From the NCBI GenBank assembly GCA_944382965.1, contig CALWOA010000003.1, forward strand, positions 79,155-143,154: a stretch of DNA of 64,000 bases, in the 5' to 3' direction. Origin of the DNA: an uncultured Oscillospiraceae bacterium (GTDB lineage: Bacteria; Bacillota; Clostridia; Oscillospirales; Oscillospiraceae). This document shows, piece after piece, positions 17,523 through 25,331 of the stretch. A program made the position numbers and the translations under genes. Every line of letters starts with the position of its first letter. Within the stretch, counting starts at the first letter, position 1. The notes below the pieces were generated by a model that saw only the letters and a list, made by a program, of their open reading frames with translations, ran no database searches and had not been told where the DNA came from.

Positions 17523-18904
17523 CGACTGAAGAACTCCGGGAATCTCTGCTGATGAAGCCCAAGAACGGCCTGCGTCAGCTGAATCCTCAGCAGCGTGAAG
17601 AAATGGAAACCTACTGCAAAGGCTACATGGCCTTTATCGATGCCTGCAAGACCGAGCGGGAAGCAACCGCCTGGGCTGTGCGGGAAGCAGAAAAGCGGGG
17701 CTACCGCCCCTTTGTCCCTGGCATGGATGTCAAGCCCGGCGACAAGATCTACTACAACAACCGGGATAAGTCCATCGCCCTGGCGGTGATCGGCTCCGAG
17801 TCTCTGGCAAAGGGCATCAACATCTGCGCCGCCCATGTGGACTCCCCCCGGATGGACATTAAGCCCAATCCTCTGTACGAGGACGGCGAAATCGCCTACT
17901 TCAAGACCCACTACTACGGCGGCATCAAGAAGTACCAGTGGCCCACCATCCCCCTGGCCCTCCACGGTGTGGTGTACCGCAAGGACGGCAGCGTCATTAC
18001 CATCACCATCGGCGAAGATGACAATGATCCCGTGCTGATGGTCACGGACCTGCTGATTCACCTGGCCGGCGATCAGATGCAGAAGACTCTGGCCAAGGGC
18101 ATCGAAGGCGAGCAGCTGAACGTACTGCTGGGTACCGAGCCTCTGGAAGGCGAAGGCGCCGACCTGGTGAAGCTGAACATCATGAAGCTGCTCAACGAGA
18201 AGTACGGCCTGATCGAGTCCGACTTCCTGTCTGCCGAGTTGACCGTTGTCCCCGCCGGCCGCTGCCGGGAGGTTGGTCTGGACCGGAGCCTGCTGGGCGC
18301 CTACGGTCACGACGACCGGGTCTGCGCTTACGCCGAGCTGGACGCCCTGTTTGCCACCGAGAATCCTGCCAAGACTGCCGTTTGCATTCTGGCTGACAAG
18401 GAAGAGATCGGCTCCGTGGGCATCTCCGGTATGCAGAGCCAGTTCTTTGAGCACTTTGTGGGCGGCCTGTGCGATGCCCAGGGTGTGAAACTGGCTGACT
18501 GCTTTGCCAACTCCTTCTGCCTGTCTGCCGACGTGTCCAACGCCTTCGACCCCAACTTCCCCGAGGTCAGCGACAAGCGCAACAACTCCCAGCTCAACTA
18601 CGGTGTTGCCATCTGCAAGTACACCGGTTCCCGGGGCAAGGGCGGCGCTTCCGATGCTTCCGCCGAAGCCATGGGCCATGTGCGTACTACGCTGAACAAT
18701 GCCGGTGTCATCTGGCAGATTGCTACCCTGGGCAAGGTTGACCAGGGCGGCGGCGGTACTGTGGCCGCTTACATGGCCAACCGGAACATCGTCACCGTGG
18801 ATGCCGGTGTTCCGGTGCTGAGCATGCACGCTCCCATTGAGCTGGTTTCCAAGCTGGACTGCTACGAAACCATGCTGGCCTGCAAGGCAATTTACAACGC
18901 CTGA
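17519..18904 (+). CDS. M18 family aminopeptidase
   Basis: A zinc-dependent cytosolic aminopeptidase that trims neutral or acidic N-terminal residues from peptides. The 461-residue product has the family motifs AAHVDSPRMD (zinc histidine and aspartate), DKEEIGS (catalytic and zinc glutamates), SADVSNAFDPNF (zinc aspartate) and a C-terminal SMHAPIEL segment holding the last zinc histidine. CAAAGGAGAG precedes the start. It overlaps coaE by four bases but also has its own promoter. The exact peptide specificity cannot be judged. Confidence 0.9.
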   Translation: MTTEELRESLLMKPKNGLRQLNPQQREEMETYCKGYMAFIDACKTEREATAWAVREAEKRGYRPFVPGMDVKPGDKIYYNNRDKSIALAVIGSESLAKGINICAAHVDSPRMDIKPNPLYEDGEIAYFKTHYYGGIKKYQWPTIPLALHGVVYRKDGSVITITIGEDDNDPVLMVTDLLIHLAGDQMQKTLAKGIEGEQLNVLLGTEPLEGEGADLVKLNIMKLLNEKYGLIESDFLSAELTVVPAGRCREVGLDRSLLGAYGHDDRVCAYAELDALFATENPAKTAVCILADKEEIGSVGISGMQSQFFEHFVGGLCDAQGVKLADCFANSFCLSADVSNAFDPNFPEVSDKRNNSQLNYGVAICKYTGSRGKGGASDASAEAMGHVRTTLNNAGVIWQIATLGKVDQGGGGTVAAYMANRNIVTVDAGVPVLSMHAPIELVSKLDCYETMLACKAIYNA

Positions 18905-18915
18905 TAAAAACGCAC

Positions 18916-18962
18916 TTCGCGCGGCGCCGTCTCACTTTGGGACGAACGCCGCGCGAATTTTA
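18916..18962 (+). terminator. Intrinsic terminator after the aminopeptidase gene
   Basis: 11-base inverted repeat TTCGCGCGGCG / CGCCGCGCGAA (18916-18957) with a 20-base loop followed by TTTTATG. Confidence 0.75.
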
Positions 18963-18971
18963 TGTATGTTT

Positions 18972-19523
18972 TTACAATTCCGGACCGCCTCTGTAAACGC
19001 CCGGAACACCTTCCAGATTCTCCGGCAGCATACTCAGCTTTTTACCGGCCCGCACCGCCTGGAACAGCTCCCAGAGCACCCAAATATGGAACAGGAAATC
19101 CACCACCAGGTTTTCCACGGGGTTGTCCATCAGCAGCCAGGTAAAGCCCGCCAGAAAAAGCGTGTCCAGCAGGAACAGCACCAGTGCCGCCACCAGCCAG
19201 CCGTAGCGCTTCTTGCTCAGCAGCCAGCACAGCAGGAAGATTCCCAGAATCACCACACTAATTCCCAGTGCAGTCAGCGTGTAGGTTCCGGTGACGTCCC
19301 AGCTGCCGTTGGTGAAGGCATTGTCAATTCCCTTACCGAAGGCAGTCAGATAGTAAGGAAGGGATGCGGAAAACAGGAAGTAGGAGTTGAAATCCAGCAG
19401 CAGAAATGCAACATTGACCACTGTGAAGATCAGCACCAGCATCAGGCTGTACCTTCCGCCACGCATTTTGTTTTCCCAGTATTCCCGGGTACCTTTTTGG
19501 GGTTTGTCCGTTTTGTTTGCCAT
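18972..19523 (-). CDS. Integral membrane protein of unknown function
   Basis: The 183-residue protein has a short charged N-terminus (MANKTDKPQKG) and about four hydrophobic segments, the first at residues 26-46. The C-terminal tail ends in PGVYRGGPEL. I place the start at 19523, where GAGGAG lies about eight bases upstream; the frame is open 21 codons further but crosses the promoter. No domain name is recognised. It has its own promoter, divergent from the queT promoter. Confidence 0.75.
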   Translation of the reverse strand: MANKTDKPQKGTREYWENKMRGGRYSLMLVLIFTVVNVAFLLLDFNSYFLFSASLPYYLTAFGKGIDNAFTNGSWDVTGTYTLTALGISVVILGIFLLCWLLSKKRYGWLVAALVLFLLDTLFLAGFTWLLMDNPVENLVVDFLFHIWVLWELFQAVRAGKKLSMLPENLEGVPGVYRGGPEL

Positions 19524-19557
19524 AATGGTTTCTCCTCTCTTTTTTGTATCCATTGCT

Positions 19558-19586
19558 ACTATAGCAAAGGCCGTTCCGGATTGCAA
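19558..19586 (-). promoter_or_regulatory. Sigma-A promoter of the membrane protein gene
   Basis: Minus-strand TTGCAA (19586-19581), 17-base spacer, TATAGT (19563-19558). Confidence 0.7.
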
Positions 19587-19622
19587 TAACGTGTGAGCAA
19601 AAACTCCACATTTTCTCCCGTC

Positions 19623-19651
19623 TTGACATTTTCTCTTCCCCAGAGTATAAT
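19623..19651 (+). promoter_or_regulatory. Consensus promoter of queT
   Basis: Perfect TTGACA (19623-19628), 17-base spacer, perfect TATAAT (19646-19651), ending 15 bases before the riboswitch. Confidence 0.85.
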
Positions 19652-19666
19652 ATCTCCAATTTCATA

Positions 19667-19707
19667 GGACAGTTCGTGACCATCCTGTCGGTAAACAAAA
19701 CTAGGGA
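19667..19707 (+). promoter_or_regulatory. PreQ1-I riboswitch
   Basis: Stem GACAG (19668-19672) pairs with CTGTC (19685-19689) around the loop TTCGTGACCATC, and an A-rich tail TAAACAAAACTAGGGA follows. This is the compact H-type pseudoknot plan of preQ1 class I riboswitches, with the conserved CUA near the end of the A-rich strand. A terminator follows and the gene downstream is a queuosine-precursor transporter, so ligand binding should reduce transcription. Confidence 0.85.
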
Positions 19708-19713
19708 ATTTCA

Positions 19714-19739
19714 GATGGGCGCAGTGCGCTCATTTTTTT
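19714..19739 (+). terminator. Riboswitch-controlled terminator upstream of queT
   Basis: ATGGGCGC / GCGCTCAT hairpin with one G-U pair and a three-base loop, followed by seven T residues. Confidence 0.8.
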
Positions 19740-19785
19740 GTTGTTCTGGTCACAGCTGCGCCATTTTTCAAAGGAGCAATGCCAA

Positions 19786-20295
19786 ATGACCAAACAAATT
19801 CGATTCCTGACCCAGGCTGCGATTATCGCCGCCCTGTACGCTGTACTGACCCATATGCAGAACCTGCTGGTACCCGGCAGCACCACCTGGATGATCCAGA
19901 TGCGCATGTCGGAAGCCCTGTGCGTGCTGGCCTTCTTCACCCCCGCCGCTATTCCCGGCCTGACCCTGGGCTGCCTGGTGTTCAACATCACCTACGCTGC
20001 CGCACTGCCGCTGGATTTTGTCATCGGTTCCGCCGCCACCTTGGCAACAGCGGAAATCATGTGGCTGACCCGGAATGTAACCGTCAAGGGTTATCCCCTG
20101 CTGGGCATGCTGATGCCCGCCCTGAGCAATGCCATTTTCGTCGGCTGGGAGCTGTCGGTGTACATCGGCGGCGGCTTCTGGATCAATGCGCTGTATGTGG
20201 CCCTGGGCGAAGCGGCTGTGCTGCTGAGCTTGGGAAGCGTTCTGTACTACGCTGTAAAAAAGCGCCACTTGGATGCGGCGCTGCTTCGTCTATAA
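19786..20295 (+). CDS. queT: QueT-family transporter (ECF S component) for queuosine precursor
   Basis: The 169-residue, highly hydrophobic protein has five or six membrane segments and the QueT-type N-terminus (FLTQAAIIAALYAVLT) with a GSTTWMIQMRMSEAL segment. QueT proteins are substrate-binding S components that work with a shared ECF energy module to import a queuosine precursor such as preQ1 or preQ0. The preQ1-I riboswitch in the leader independently supports that ligand. The start at 19786 follows AAAGGAG by nine bases. No ECF A/A'/T genes are nearby, as expected for group II ECF systems. Confidence 0.92.
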   Translation: MTKQIRFLTQAAIIAALYAVLTHMQNLLVPGSTTWMIQMRMSEALCVLAFFTPAAIPGLTLGCLVFNITYAAALPLDFVIGSAATLATAEIMWLTRNVTVKGYPLLGMLMPALSNAIFVGWELSVYIGGGFWINALYVALGEAAVLLSLGSVLYYAVKKRHLDAALLRL

Positions 20296-20305
20296 ACCTA
20301 TTTTT

Positions 20306-20339
20306 CCGGGAACCCAAATGGGTTCCCGGCTTGTTTTTA
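20306..20339 (+). terminator. Intrinsic terminator after queT
   Basis: Perfect inverted repeat CCGGGAACCC / GGGTTCCCGG (20306-20329) followed by CTTGTTTTTA. The T-tract also supplies the -35 of the next promoter. Confidence 0.88.
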
Positions 20340-20359
20340 TGGACAAACTATGGTATGAT
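20331..20359 (+). promoter_or_regulatory. Promoter of the DUF2156 gene, overlapping the queT terminator
   Basis: TTGTTT (20331-20336), 17-base spacer, TATGAT (20354-20359). Confidence 0.65.
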
Positions 20360-20381
20360 ACCTTGTTGAAGGAGTGAAATT

Positions 20382-21296
20382 ATGATCGATTTTAAACGAT
20401 TGCAAGTAGACCAGAAACAACAATACGAATCCATTCTCTTCAGCGTTCCCAACCGGGGCTGTGAGTATTCCTTTGCCAACCTGATTCTCTGGGGCCACCA
20501 GAAGGTGGCTTTTGTCCATGGCTGCGCCGCCTTTTTCTCCCACTTCTACGGCCGCAGCGTCTACCCCTATCCCATCGGTAGCGGTGACCGTCGGGCGGTG
20601 ATTTCCCTGATTATGGAAGACGCCCAGCAGCGGGGCATTCCCTGCCGGATTACCAACATGCTGCCGTCGGACTGGGAAGAACTGAACAGCTGGTTTCCCG
20701 ACCGCTTCTTCCGCCGCACCGACCGGGACGGCTTTGACTACGTCTACGCTGTAGATGACCTGGCAGATCTGCGGGGCCGGAAATTCCAGAAAAAGCGCAA
20801 CCACTTCAACCGCTTCCGGGCAGAGCACCCGGACTATACCGTGGTTCCCCTGACCCCGGAGAATATCCCCCAGGCCCAGTGCATGGTGGAAGACTGGTAC
20901 ACCCACCGGGTACAGGAAGACCCTCACGGTGACTATATGCTGGAAAATATCGCCATGTCCCGGGCCTTCCGGTGCTACTCCGGCCTGGAGATGGAGGGTC
21001 TGATGCTGATGGAGGGTGAAAAAATTCTGGCAGTCACCATGGGCTCCCGGATGGCTCCGGATACCTTTGATGTCCACTTTGAAAAGGCCCGGGAAGATGT
21101 GGACGGTGCCTACAACGCCATCAACTGCGAATTTGCCCGGTATCTGCGTCTGAAGCATCCGGAAGTAAAGTTCCTGGATCGGGAGGATGACATGGGCCTG
21201 GAAGGTCTTCGCAAGGCCAAGCTCTCCTACAATCCAAGCTTCATGGTAGAAAAATCCTGGGCTTACCTCCACGAGGAAATCGTCCATGATCGTTAA
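20382..21296 (+). CDS. DUF2156 (phosphatidylglycerol lysyltransferase C-terminal-like) protein
   Basis: The 304-residue soluble protein is a double GNAT-fold DUF2156 member. This domain forms the aminoacyl-transfer half of MprF-type lysyltransferases, but stand-alone forms without the membrane flippase, like this one, are common in Clostridia and their acceptor is unknown. Recognisable parts are CEYSFANLILWG, KKRNHFNRFRAEHPDY and FLDREDDMGLEGLRKAKLSYNP near the C-terminus. AAGGAG precedes the start. It overlaps the following GNAT gene by 11 bases, so the two are probably made together. Confidence 0.85.
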   Translation: MIDFKRLQVDQKQQYESILFSVPNRGCEYSFANLILWGHQKVAFVHGCAAFFSHFYGRSVYPYPIGSGDRRAVISLIMEDAQQRGIPCRITNMLPSDWEELNSWFPDRFFRRTDRDGFDYVYAVDDLADLRGRKFQKKRNHFNRFRAEHPDYTVVPLTPENIPQAQCMVEDWYTHRVQEDPHGDYMLENIAMSRAFRCYSGLEMEGLMLMEGEKILAVTMGSRMAPDTFDVHFEKAREDVDGAYNAINCEFARYLRLKHPEVKFLDREDDMGLEGLRKAKLSYNPSFMVEKSWAYLHEEIVHDR

Positions 21297-22020
21297 GCAG
21301 CTCAAGGACCTTTGGCAGCTGGCCTTTGCCGATTCTCCCCAGGCTATCAACGCCTTCTTTTCCACCGCTTACAGCCCGGCACGGTGCCAGGTCCTGATGG
21401 AGGACGACCGGGTCGTGGCAGCGCTTCACTGGCTGGACACCCAGTACCGGGGGCAGAAGCTTGCCTACCTCTACGCCGTTGCCACCCATCCGGATTTCCG
21501 CCGCCGGGGACTGTGCCGCACCCTGATGAACCACACCGAAAAACTGCTCAAAGCCCAGGGGTATGCAGGTGCTCTGCTGTCCCCTGCCAGCGATGGTCTG
21601 CGAAAAATGTATGGCAGCATGGGCTACCGGGATTGCTGTTACTGCGCTAAATTGTCTGTTCCCGCCGCTGCCGAGCCTGCAGTACTGCGCCCGGTGGGCA
21701 TAGACGAATACACCCGCCTTCGGCGGCAGTATCTGCCGGAAGACGGGGTTATCCAGGAAGGGGAAAATTTAACGTATCTTGCAAGCTTTGCCAAATTCTA
21801 CGCAGGGGACGACTTTCTGCTGGCCGCTTCCGTGGAAGGAGCCGCCTTGCAAGGTGTGGAGCTTTTGGGAAATACCCAGGCTGCCGGCGGAATTACCGCC
21901 GCCCTGGGCTGCACCGAAGGAACCTTCCGCACTCCGGGAAATGAGACCATGCTGGCCATGTTCCTGCCCCTGAACCCTTCGGCCCAGGCGCCGGGGTATC
22001 TGGGTTTTCCCTTCGATTAA
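21286..22020 (+). CDS. GNAT family N-acetyltransferase
   Basis: The 244-residue protein has an N-terminal GNAT domain (about 1-115), with the acetyl-CoA motif YAVATHPDFRRRGLCRTLM showing the R/Q-x-x-G-x-G/A pattern as RRRGLC. A second, less conserved half (about 120-244) resembles the C-terminal extension of Eis-like or DUF-type GNATs. Substrate is unknown. The start codon lies within the end of the DUF2156 gene, indicating coupling. It ends four bases into the convergent TraX-like gene. Confidence 0.88.
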   Translation: MIVKQLKDLWQLAFADSPQAINAFFSTAYSPARCQVLMEDDRVVAALHWLDTQYRGQKLAYLYAVATHPDFRRRGLCRTLMNHTEKLLKAQGYAGALLSPASDGLRKMYGSMGYRDCCYCAKLSVPAAAEPAVLRPVGIDEYTRLRRQYLPEDGVIQEGENLTYLASFAKFYAGDDFLLAASVEGAALQGVELLGNTQAAGGITAALGCTEGTFRTPGNETMLAMFLPLNPSAQAPGYLGFPFD

Positions 22021-22715
22021 GCATACAGCGCCAATCCCAGCAGATAAATCACCACCAGATGGGCCGGATAATACAGATAGAATACCATACCCATGGCATG
22101 TTTGCCCCGCTGACCGTTGTACGCCATCATCAGCGGCACCGCCGCCAGGGCAAACCATTGGGCCCACCCATAGGCAAATCCCAGCAAACCAAGTCCCAGG
22201 GCGAACATTCCCAGTTTCTTCCATTTACTTTGCGGGAAATACACCAGCGCCGGTAGCAGTACGCCCCAGATGCCGTAATCCACGGCAAAATCCGTACCCG
22301 GGAGCAAATCCGGCAGTATTTCACAGACAAACACCGCCAATGCCAGTGCCGCTGCGCCTATCCCCCATTTTTTCCGCTTTTGGGCATAATCCAGAGCATA
22401 AATGAAACCGATTCCCATGCTGAAGGTCACCAGAATGCACTGATACAGTGACCCCATGGCAAAAAAATACACCGCCTGGCACACCGCCGCCAGCATCAGC
22501 ACCCGCAAAAGATACTTTTTCCGGTTACGGGTATAGCGGCAGCCTTCGGCGATCATGTAAGCATAAATCGGCAGCGCCAGCCGCCCGATGATGCGCAGAA
22601 TCAGCATCTGGGGCAGCAGGTACACCCCAATGTGATCCAATGTCATAGCCGCCATGGCGATGAGTTTCAGCTGATTTCCGGTCAGGCCGGTTCTTTCTTT
22701 CAGGGCAATTCCCAT
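22017..22715 (-). CDS. TraX family membrane protein
   Basis: The 232-residue protein is almost entirely membrane-embedded (about eight segments) and starts with the family signature GLTGNQLKLIAMAAMTLDHIG, followed by RIIGRLALPIYAYMIAEG. The family is named after F-plasmid TraX, which acetylates pilin; chromosomal Bacillota members are predicted acyltransferases of unknown substrate and are not evidence of conjugation. The start follows a strong AAAGGGGGG site. It is convergent with the GNAT gene, sharing four bases. Confidence 0.88.
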   Translation of the reverse strand: MGIALKERTGLTGNQLKLIAMAAMTLDHIGVYLLPQMLILRIIGRLALPIYAYMIAEGCRYTRNRKKYLLRVLMLAAVCQAVYFFAMGSLYQCILVTFSMGIGFIYALDYAQKRKKWGIGAAALALAVFVCEILPDLLPGTDFAVDYGIWGVLLPALVYFPQSKWKKLGMFALGLGLLGFAYGWAQWFALAAVPLMMAYNGQRGKHAMGMVFYLYYPAHLVVIYLLGLALYA

Positions 22716-22811
22716 GGATAGCCCCCCTTTCCGGGCTATCTTAGCATCCCGGCGGCAGACTTGTCAACGTCGGGGCGGCGAAATTCCGTTTCAGAATTGT
22801 GAGGCTTCTTT

Positions 22812-23321
22812 ATGAAGACGCTTTATCTCATTGGCGGCACCATGGGTGTGGGAAAAACCACCGTGTGCCGGGAACTGAAAAATCAATTGCCGGGCAGCGT
22901 CTTTTTAGACGGCGACTGGTGCTGGGACATGAATCCTTTTGTTGTCACCGAAGAGACCAAAGCCATGGTCTTGGACAATATTACGACCCTGCTGGGAAAT
23001 TTTCTCCGGTGTTCTGCTTACGACCATGTGATTTTTTGCTGGGTGATGCACCAGCAGGCCATTCTGGATGAAATTCTGGGCAGACTGGACCTGACCGATG
23101 TGACGGTGGTTCCGGTATCCCTGGTATGTACCCGGGAGGTGCTGCTAAAGCGGCTGAATCAGGATGTGTCCGTCGGGCTGCGGCAGCCGGATATTTTGCT
23201 GAGAAGTCCCCAGCGGCTTTCCCTGTATGATGCCCTGGACACGATAAAAATCGACACCTCCTGCGCCACCGTTCCCGAAATCGTCCAGACCATTCTCCGA
23301 CTTACCAAAAATGGAACATAA
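22812..23321 (+). CDS. P-loop nucleotide kinase-like protein
   Basis: The 169-residue protein has a Walker A motif GGTMGVGKTT at residues 8-17, LDGDWCWDMNPF shortly after (an acidic substrate-site motif as in shikimate- and gluconate-kinase-like proteins), and SLVCTREVLLKRL later, matching the AAA_33/zeta-like kinase fold. The substrate cannot be judged. Upstream ribosome binding is weak (GTGAGG). It stands alone between the TraX-like gene and a long intergenic region. Confidence 0.82.
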   Translation: MKTLYLIGGTMGVGKTTVCRELKNQLPGSVFLDGDWCWDMNPFVVTEETKAMVLDNITTLLGNFLRCSAYDHVIFCWVMHQQAILDEILGRLDLTDVTVVPVSLVCTREVLLKRLNQDVSVGLRQPDILLRSPQRLSLYDALDTIKIDTSCATVPEIVQTILRLTKNGT

Positions 23322-23330
23322 AAAAGAAAT

Positions 23331-23370
23331 AACCCTTGGCTGTCTTCCCAATCGAATCAGCCAAGGGTTA
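23331..23370 (+). terminator. Hairpin after the kinase gene
   Basis: 12-base inverted repeat AACCCTTGGCTG / CAGCCAAGGGTT with a 15-base loop. No T-tract follows on the plus strand; an A-rich flank gives a T-tract on the minus strand. Confidence 0.55.
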
Positions 23371-23819
23371 TCTCTGTTCACTCTTGATATCTAACATCCT
23401 TGATTAACCTCTCTTTCTGCAGGATCAGACACGGCTTCTGCTGACAAAAATTGAATCCCTTCCAATAATATTGCGGTTGAGGAAACGGAAGCGGTGCCTG
23501 TCAGATTCCAAAGCGGCTGCTCCGGAACCAAGGATTACCAATCCAATTGGTCATTCCTTTTATGCCTTAACTATACCACGTCCTACCAAAAACGCAAGAT
23601 GGAATTGTGTACAAACTGTCCAGTTTTCTTCCATACAAAACGCAGAAATTGGGCGCAATGCCGTTTTTTCTGTTGACCAGTGGCGAAAAGGATGATAGTA
23701 TGAATATATTGGGGTGGTTTTCTTTCCGGCTGCCTGCCGGATGGAAAAGCTACGCGGAATTTTGGCAACATACACATGCCGCCCCGGCAAAAATCCGACA
23801 GAAATTGGCTTTCTGCGAC
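23371..23819. other. Intergenic stretch without a supported gene
   Basis: No frame with a start codon and ribosome-binding site is convincing here. On the minus strand an ATG at about 23561 opens only 17 codons (MTNWIGNPWFRSS...), and beyond its stop the same frame reads without interruption to about 23383 with protein-like composition. This may be a decayed gene remnant. Confidence 0.4.
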
Positions 23820-23848
23820 TTGACGTGTTTTTTGCCCCATGGTATAAT
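23820..23848 (+). promoter_or_regulatory. Promoter of the purine operon
   Basis: TTGACG (23820-23825), 17-base spacer, perfect TATAAT (23843-23848), placing the transcription start just before the ZTP riboswitch. Confidence 0.85.
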
Positions 23849-23865
23849 GTGGATGTAGTTTCTAC

Positions 23866-23938
23866 AACCCCTTATGACTGACGGATCAGTGGAGCACCAC
23901 ACGGAGTAAGGGCGTTTCAATAGCCGACCGTCTGGGCA
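23866..23938 (+). promoter_or_regulatory. ZTP (pfl motif) riboswitch
   Basis: The sequence carries the two conserved halves of the pfl/ZTP aptamer: TGACTGACGG followed by an AGTGG/CCAC hairpin and ACGGAGTAAG, then a linker and the hallmark GCCGACCGTCTGGGCA. The last GGGC also forms the base of a terminator stem. ZTP riboswitches sense ZMP/ZTP, the AICAR-derived signal of 10-formyl-THF shortage, and turn genes on when it accumulates. Its position in front of purE fits exactly. Confidence 0.9.
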
Positions 23939-23977
23939 CACTTTCCCTTCTTTTTGGGACAAGTGCGCCCTTTTTTA
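23934..23977 (+). terminator. Riboswitch-controlled terminator of the purine operon
   Basis: GGGCACACTT (23934-23943) pairs with AAGTGCGCCC (23961-23970) with one mismatch, with an inner CCC/GGG pair, followed by six T residues. The first arm overlaps the conserved GGGC of the aptamer, so aptamer and terminator are mutually exclusive. Confidence 0.85.
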
Positions 23978-24001
23978 TTTACTTTTCTTTGGAGGTAACA
24001 C

Positions 24002-24496
24002 ATGAAAAAAGTCGGTATCGTCATGGGCAGCGACAGTGATCTTCCTATCCTGCGCAAGACCATGGACACTCTGGCCTCTTTGGACATTCCCTACGAGTGC
24101 CACGTCTATTCTGCCCACCGCACCCCGGTGGAGGCCCGGGATTTTGCCCTGTCCGCCCGGGAAAATGGCTTTGGCGTCATCATTGCCGCAGCCGGTATGG
24201 CTGCCCATCTGGCTGGCGCCATTGCAGCCAACACCACCCTGCCTGTGATTGGCATACCCTGTAAGTCTACCTGTCTCGACGGCATTGACGCACTCCTTTC
24301 TACGGTTATGATGCCCTCCGGTATTCCGGTGGCCACCGTTGCCATCAACGGAGGCGTGAATGCCGCTTTGTTGTCCGCCCAGATTCTGGCGGTGGAGGAC
24401 AAGGATCTGGCCGCCAAGTTGGATGCCAAGCGCGCCGCCGATGCCAAAAAGGTTCTGGAAAAGGACGCCGCCCTCCAGGCGGAGCTGAATGCGTAA
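24002..24496 (+). CDS. purE: N5-carboxyaminoimidazole ribonucleotide mutase (PurE class I)
   Basis: First gene of the purine operon; moves the carboxyl group to the carbon of the imidazole ring to give CAIR. The 164-residue protein shows MGSDSDLP at the nucleotide site, SAHRTP with the catalytic histidine, and AGMAAHLAG. Full length for PurE. A GGAGG site precedes the ATG. No purK lies in the operon, so the bicarbonate-fixing step must be encoded elsewhere or bypassed at high CO2. Confidence 0.96.
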   Translation: MKKVGIVMGSDSDLPILRKTMDTLASLDIPYECHVYSAHRTPVEARDFALSARENGFGVIIAAAGMAAHLAGAIAANTTLPVIGIPCKSTCLDGIDALLSTVMMPSGIPVATVAINGGVNAALLSAQILAVEDKDLAAKLDAKRAADAKKVLEKDAALQAELNA

Positions 24497-24544
24497 GCCC
24501 ATTCTTTCAACATAAACATCTATTTTCAGAAAGAGGTAATTATC

Positions 24545-25234
24545 ATGGAAAATCTCAAGCTGCTCTACACCGGTAAGACCAAGAATGTTTACGCCCTGCC
24601 CAACGGCAACTGCCTGCTGAAGTTCAAGGACGACTGCACCGGCAAGGACGGTGTCTTTGATCCCGGTGAAAACAGCGTCGGCCTGACCATCGAGGGCGTA
24701 GGTGATGTGAACCTGCGCATGTCCATCTACTTCTTTGAAAAGATCAACGCCGCCGGCATCCGCACCCACTATGTTTCCGCCAACCTAGACGACACCACCA
24801 TGGAAGTGCTGCCCGCCAAGGTCTTCGGCAAGGGTCTGGAAGTCATCTGCCGGTACAAGGCTGTGGGTTCCTTCTATCGCCGCTATTCCGACTACATCGA
24901 AGAAGGCGCCGACCTGCCCGCTTACGTAGAAACCACCTTCAAGAACGACGCCAAGGGCGATCCCCTGGTTACCAAGGACGGTCTGGTAGACCTGGGCGTT
25001 ATGACTGCCGAGCAGTACGACTCCCTGAAGGAAATGACCCAGGCCATCACCAAGATTGTTGCCGACGATCTGAAGGCCAAGGGCCTGGATCTGTACGACA
25101 TCAAGTTCGAGTTCGGCTACGACGCCGACGGCAAGGTCATGCTCATCGACGAAATTGCTTCCGGCAACATGCGTGTTTACAAGGACGGCAAGTACATCGA
25201 CCCCATGACTCTGAACACCCTGTTCTTCGCTTGA
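24545..25234 (+). CDS. purC: SAICAR synthetase
   Basis: Joins aspartate to CAIR with ATP. The 229-residue protein has the family N-terminus [11 protein letters not shown], the [13 protein letters not shown] segment and the ATP/Mg-binding [16 protein letters not shown] motif near the C-terminus. GAAAGAGGT precedes the start. It lies 48 bases after purE, in step with the rest of the operon. Confidence 0.96.
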   Translation: MENLKLLYTGKTKNVYALPNGNCLLKFKDDCTGKDGVFDPGENSVGLTIEGVGDVNLRMSIYFFEKINAAGIRTHYVSANLDDTTMEVLPAKVFGKGLEVICRYKAVGSFYRRYSDYIEEGADLPAYVETTFKNDAKGDPLVTKDGLVDLGVMTAEQYDSLKEMTQAITKIVADDLKAKGLDLYDIKFEFGYDADGKVMLIDEIASGNMRVYKDGKYIDPMTLNTLFFA

Positions 25235-25331
25235 TTTCCCTCTCCGGTCACGGCAGCCTGAAACAGCTGCCGTGACCCATGATTCCCTGTTACCTTCAAT
25301 CTGCACATAGAATCAAGGAGGATATTCCCTT

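Noticed and set aside
22017-22715. TraX-like gene as evidence of a conjugative element
   Set aside because: Chromosomal TraX-family membrane proteins are common in Bacillota; neighbours and composition are core-like and no transfer genes are present.
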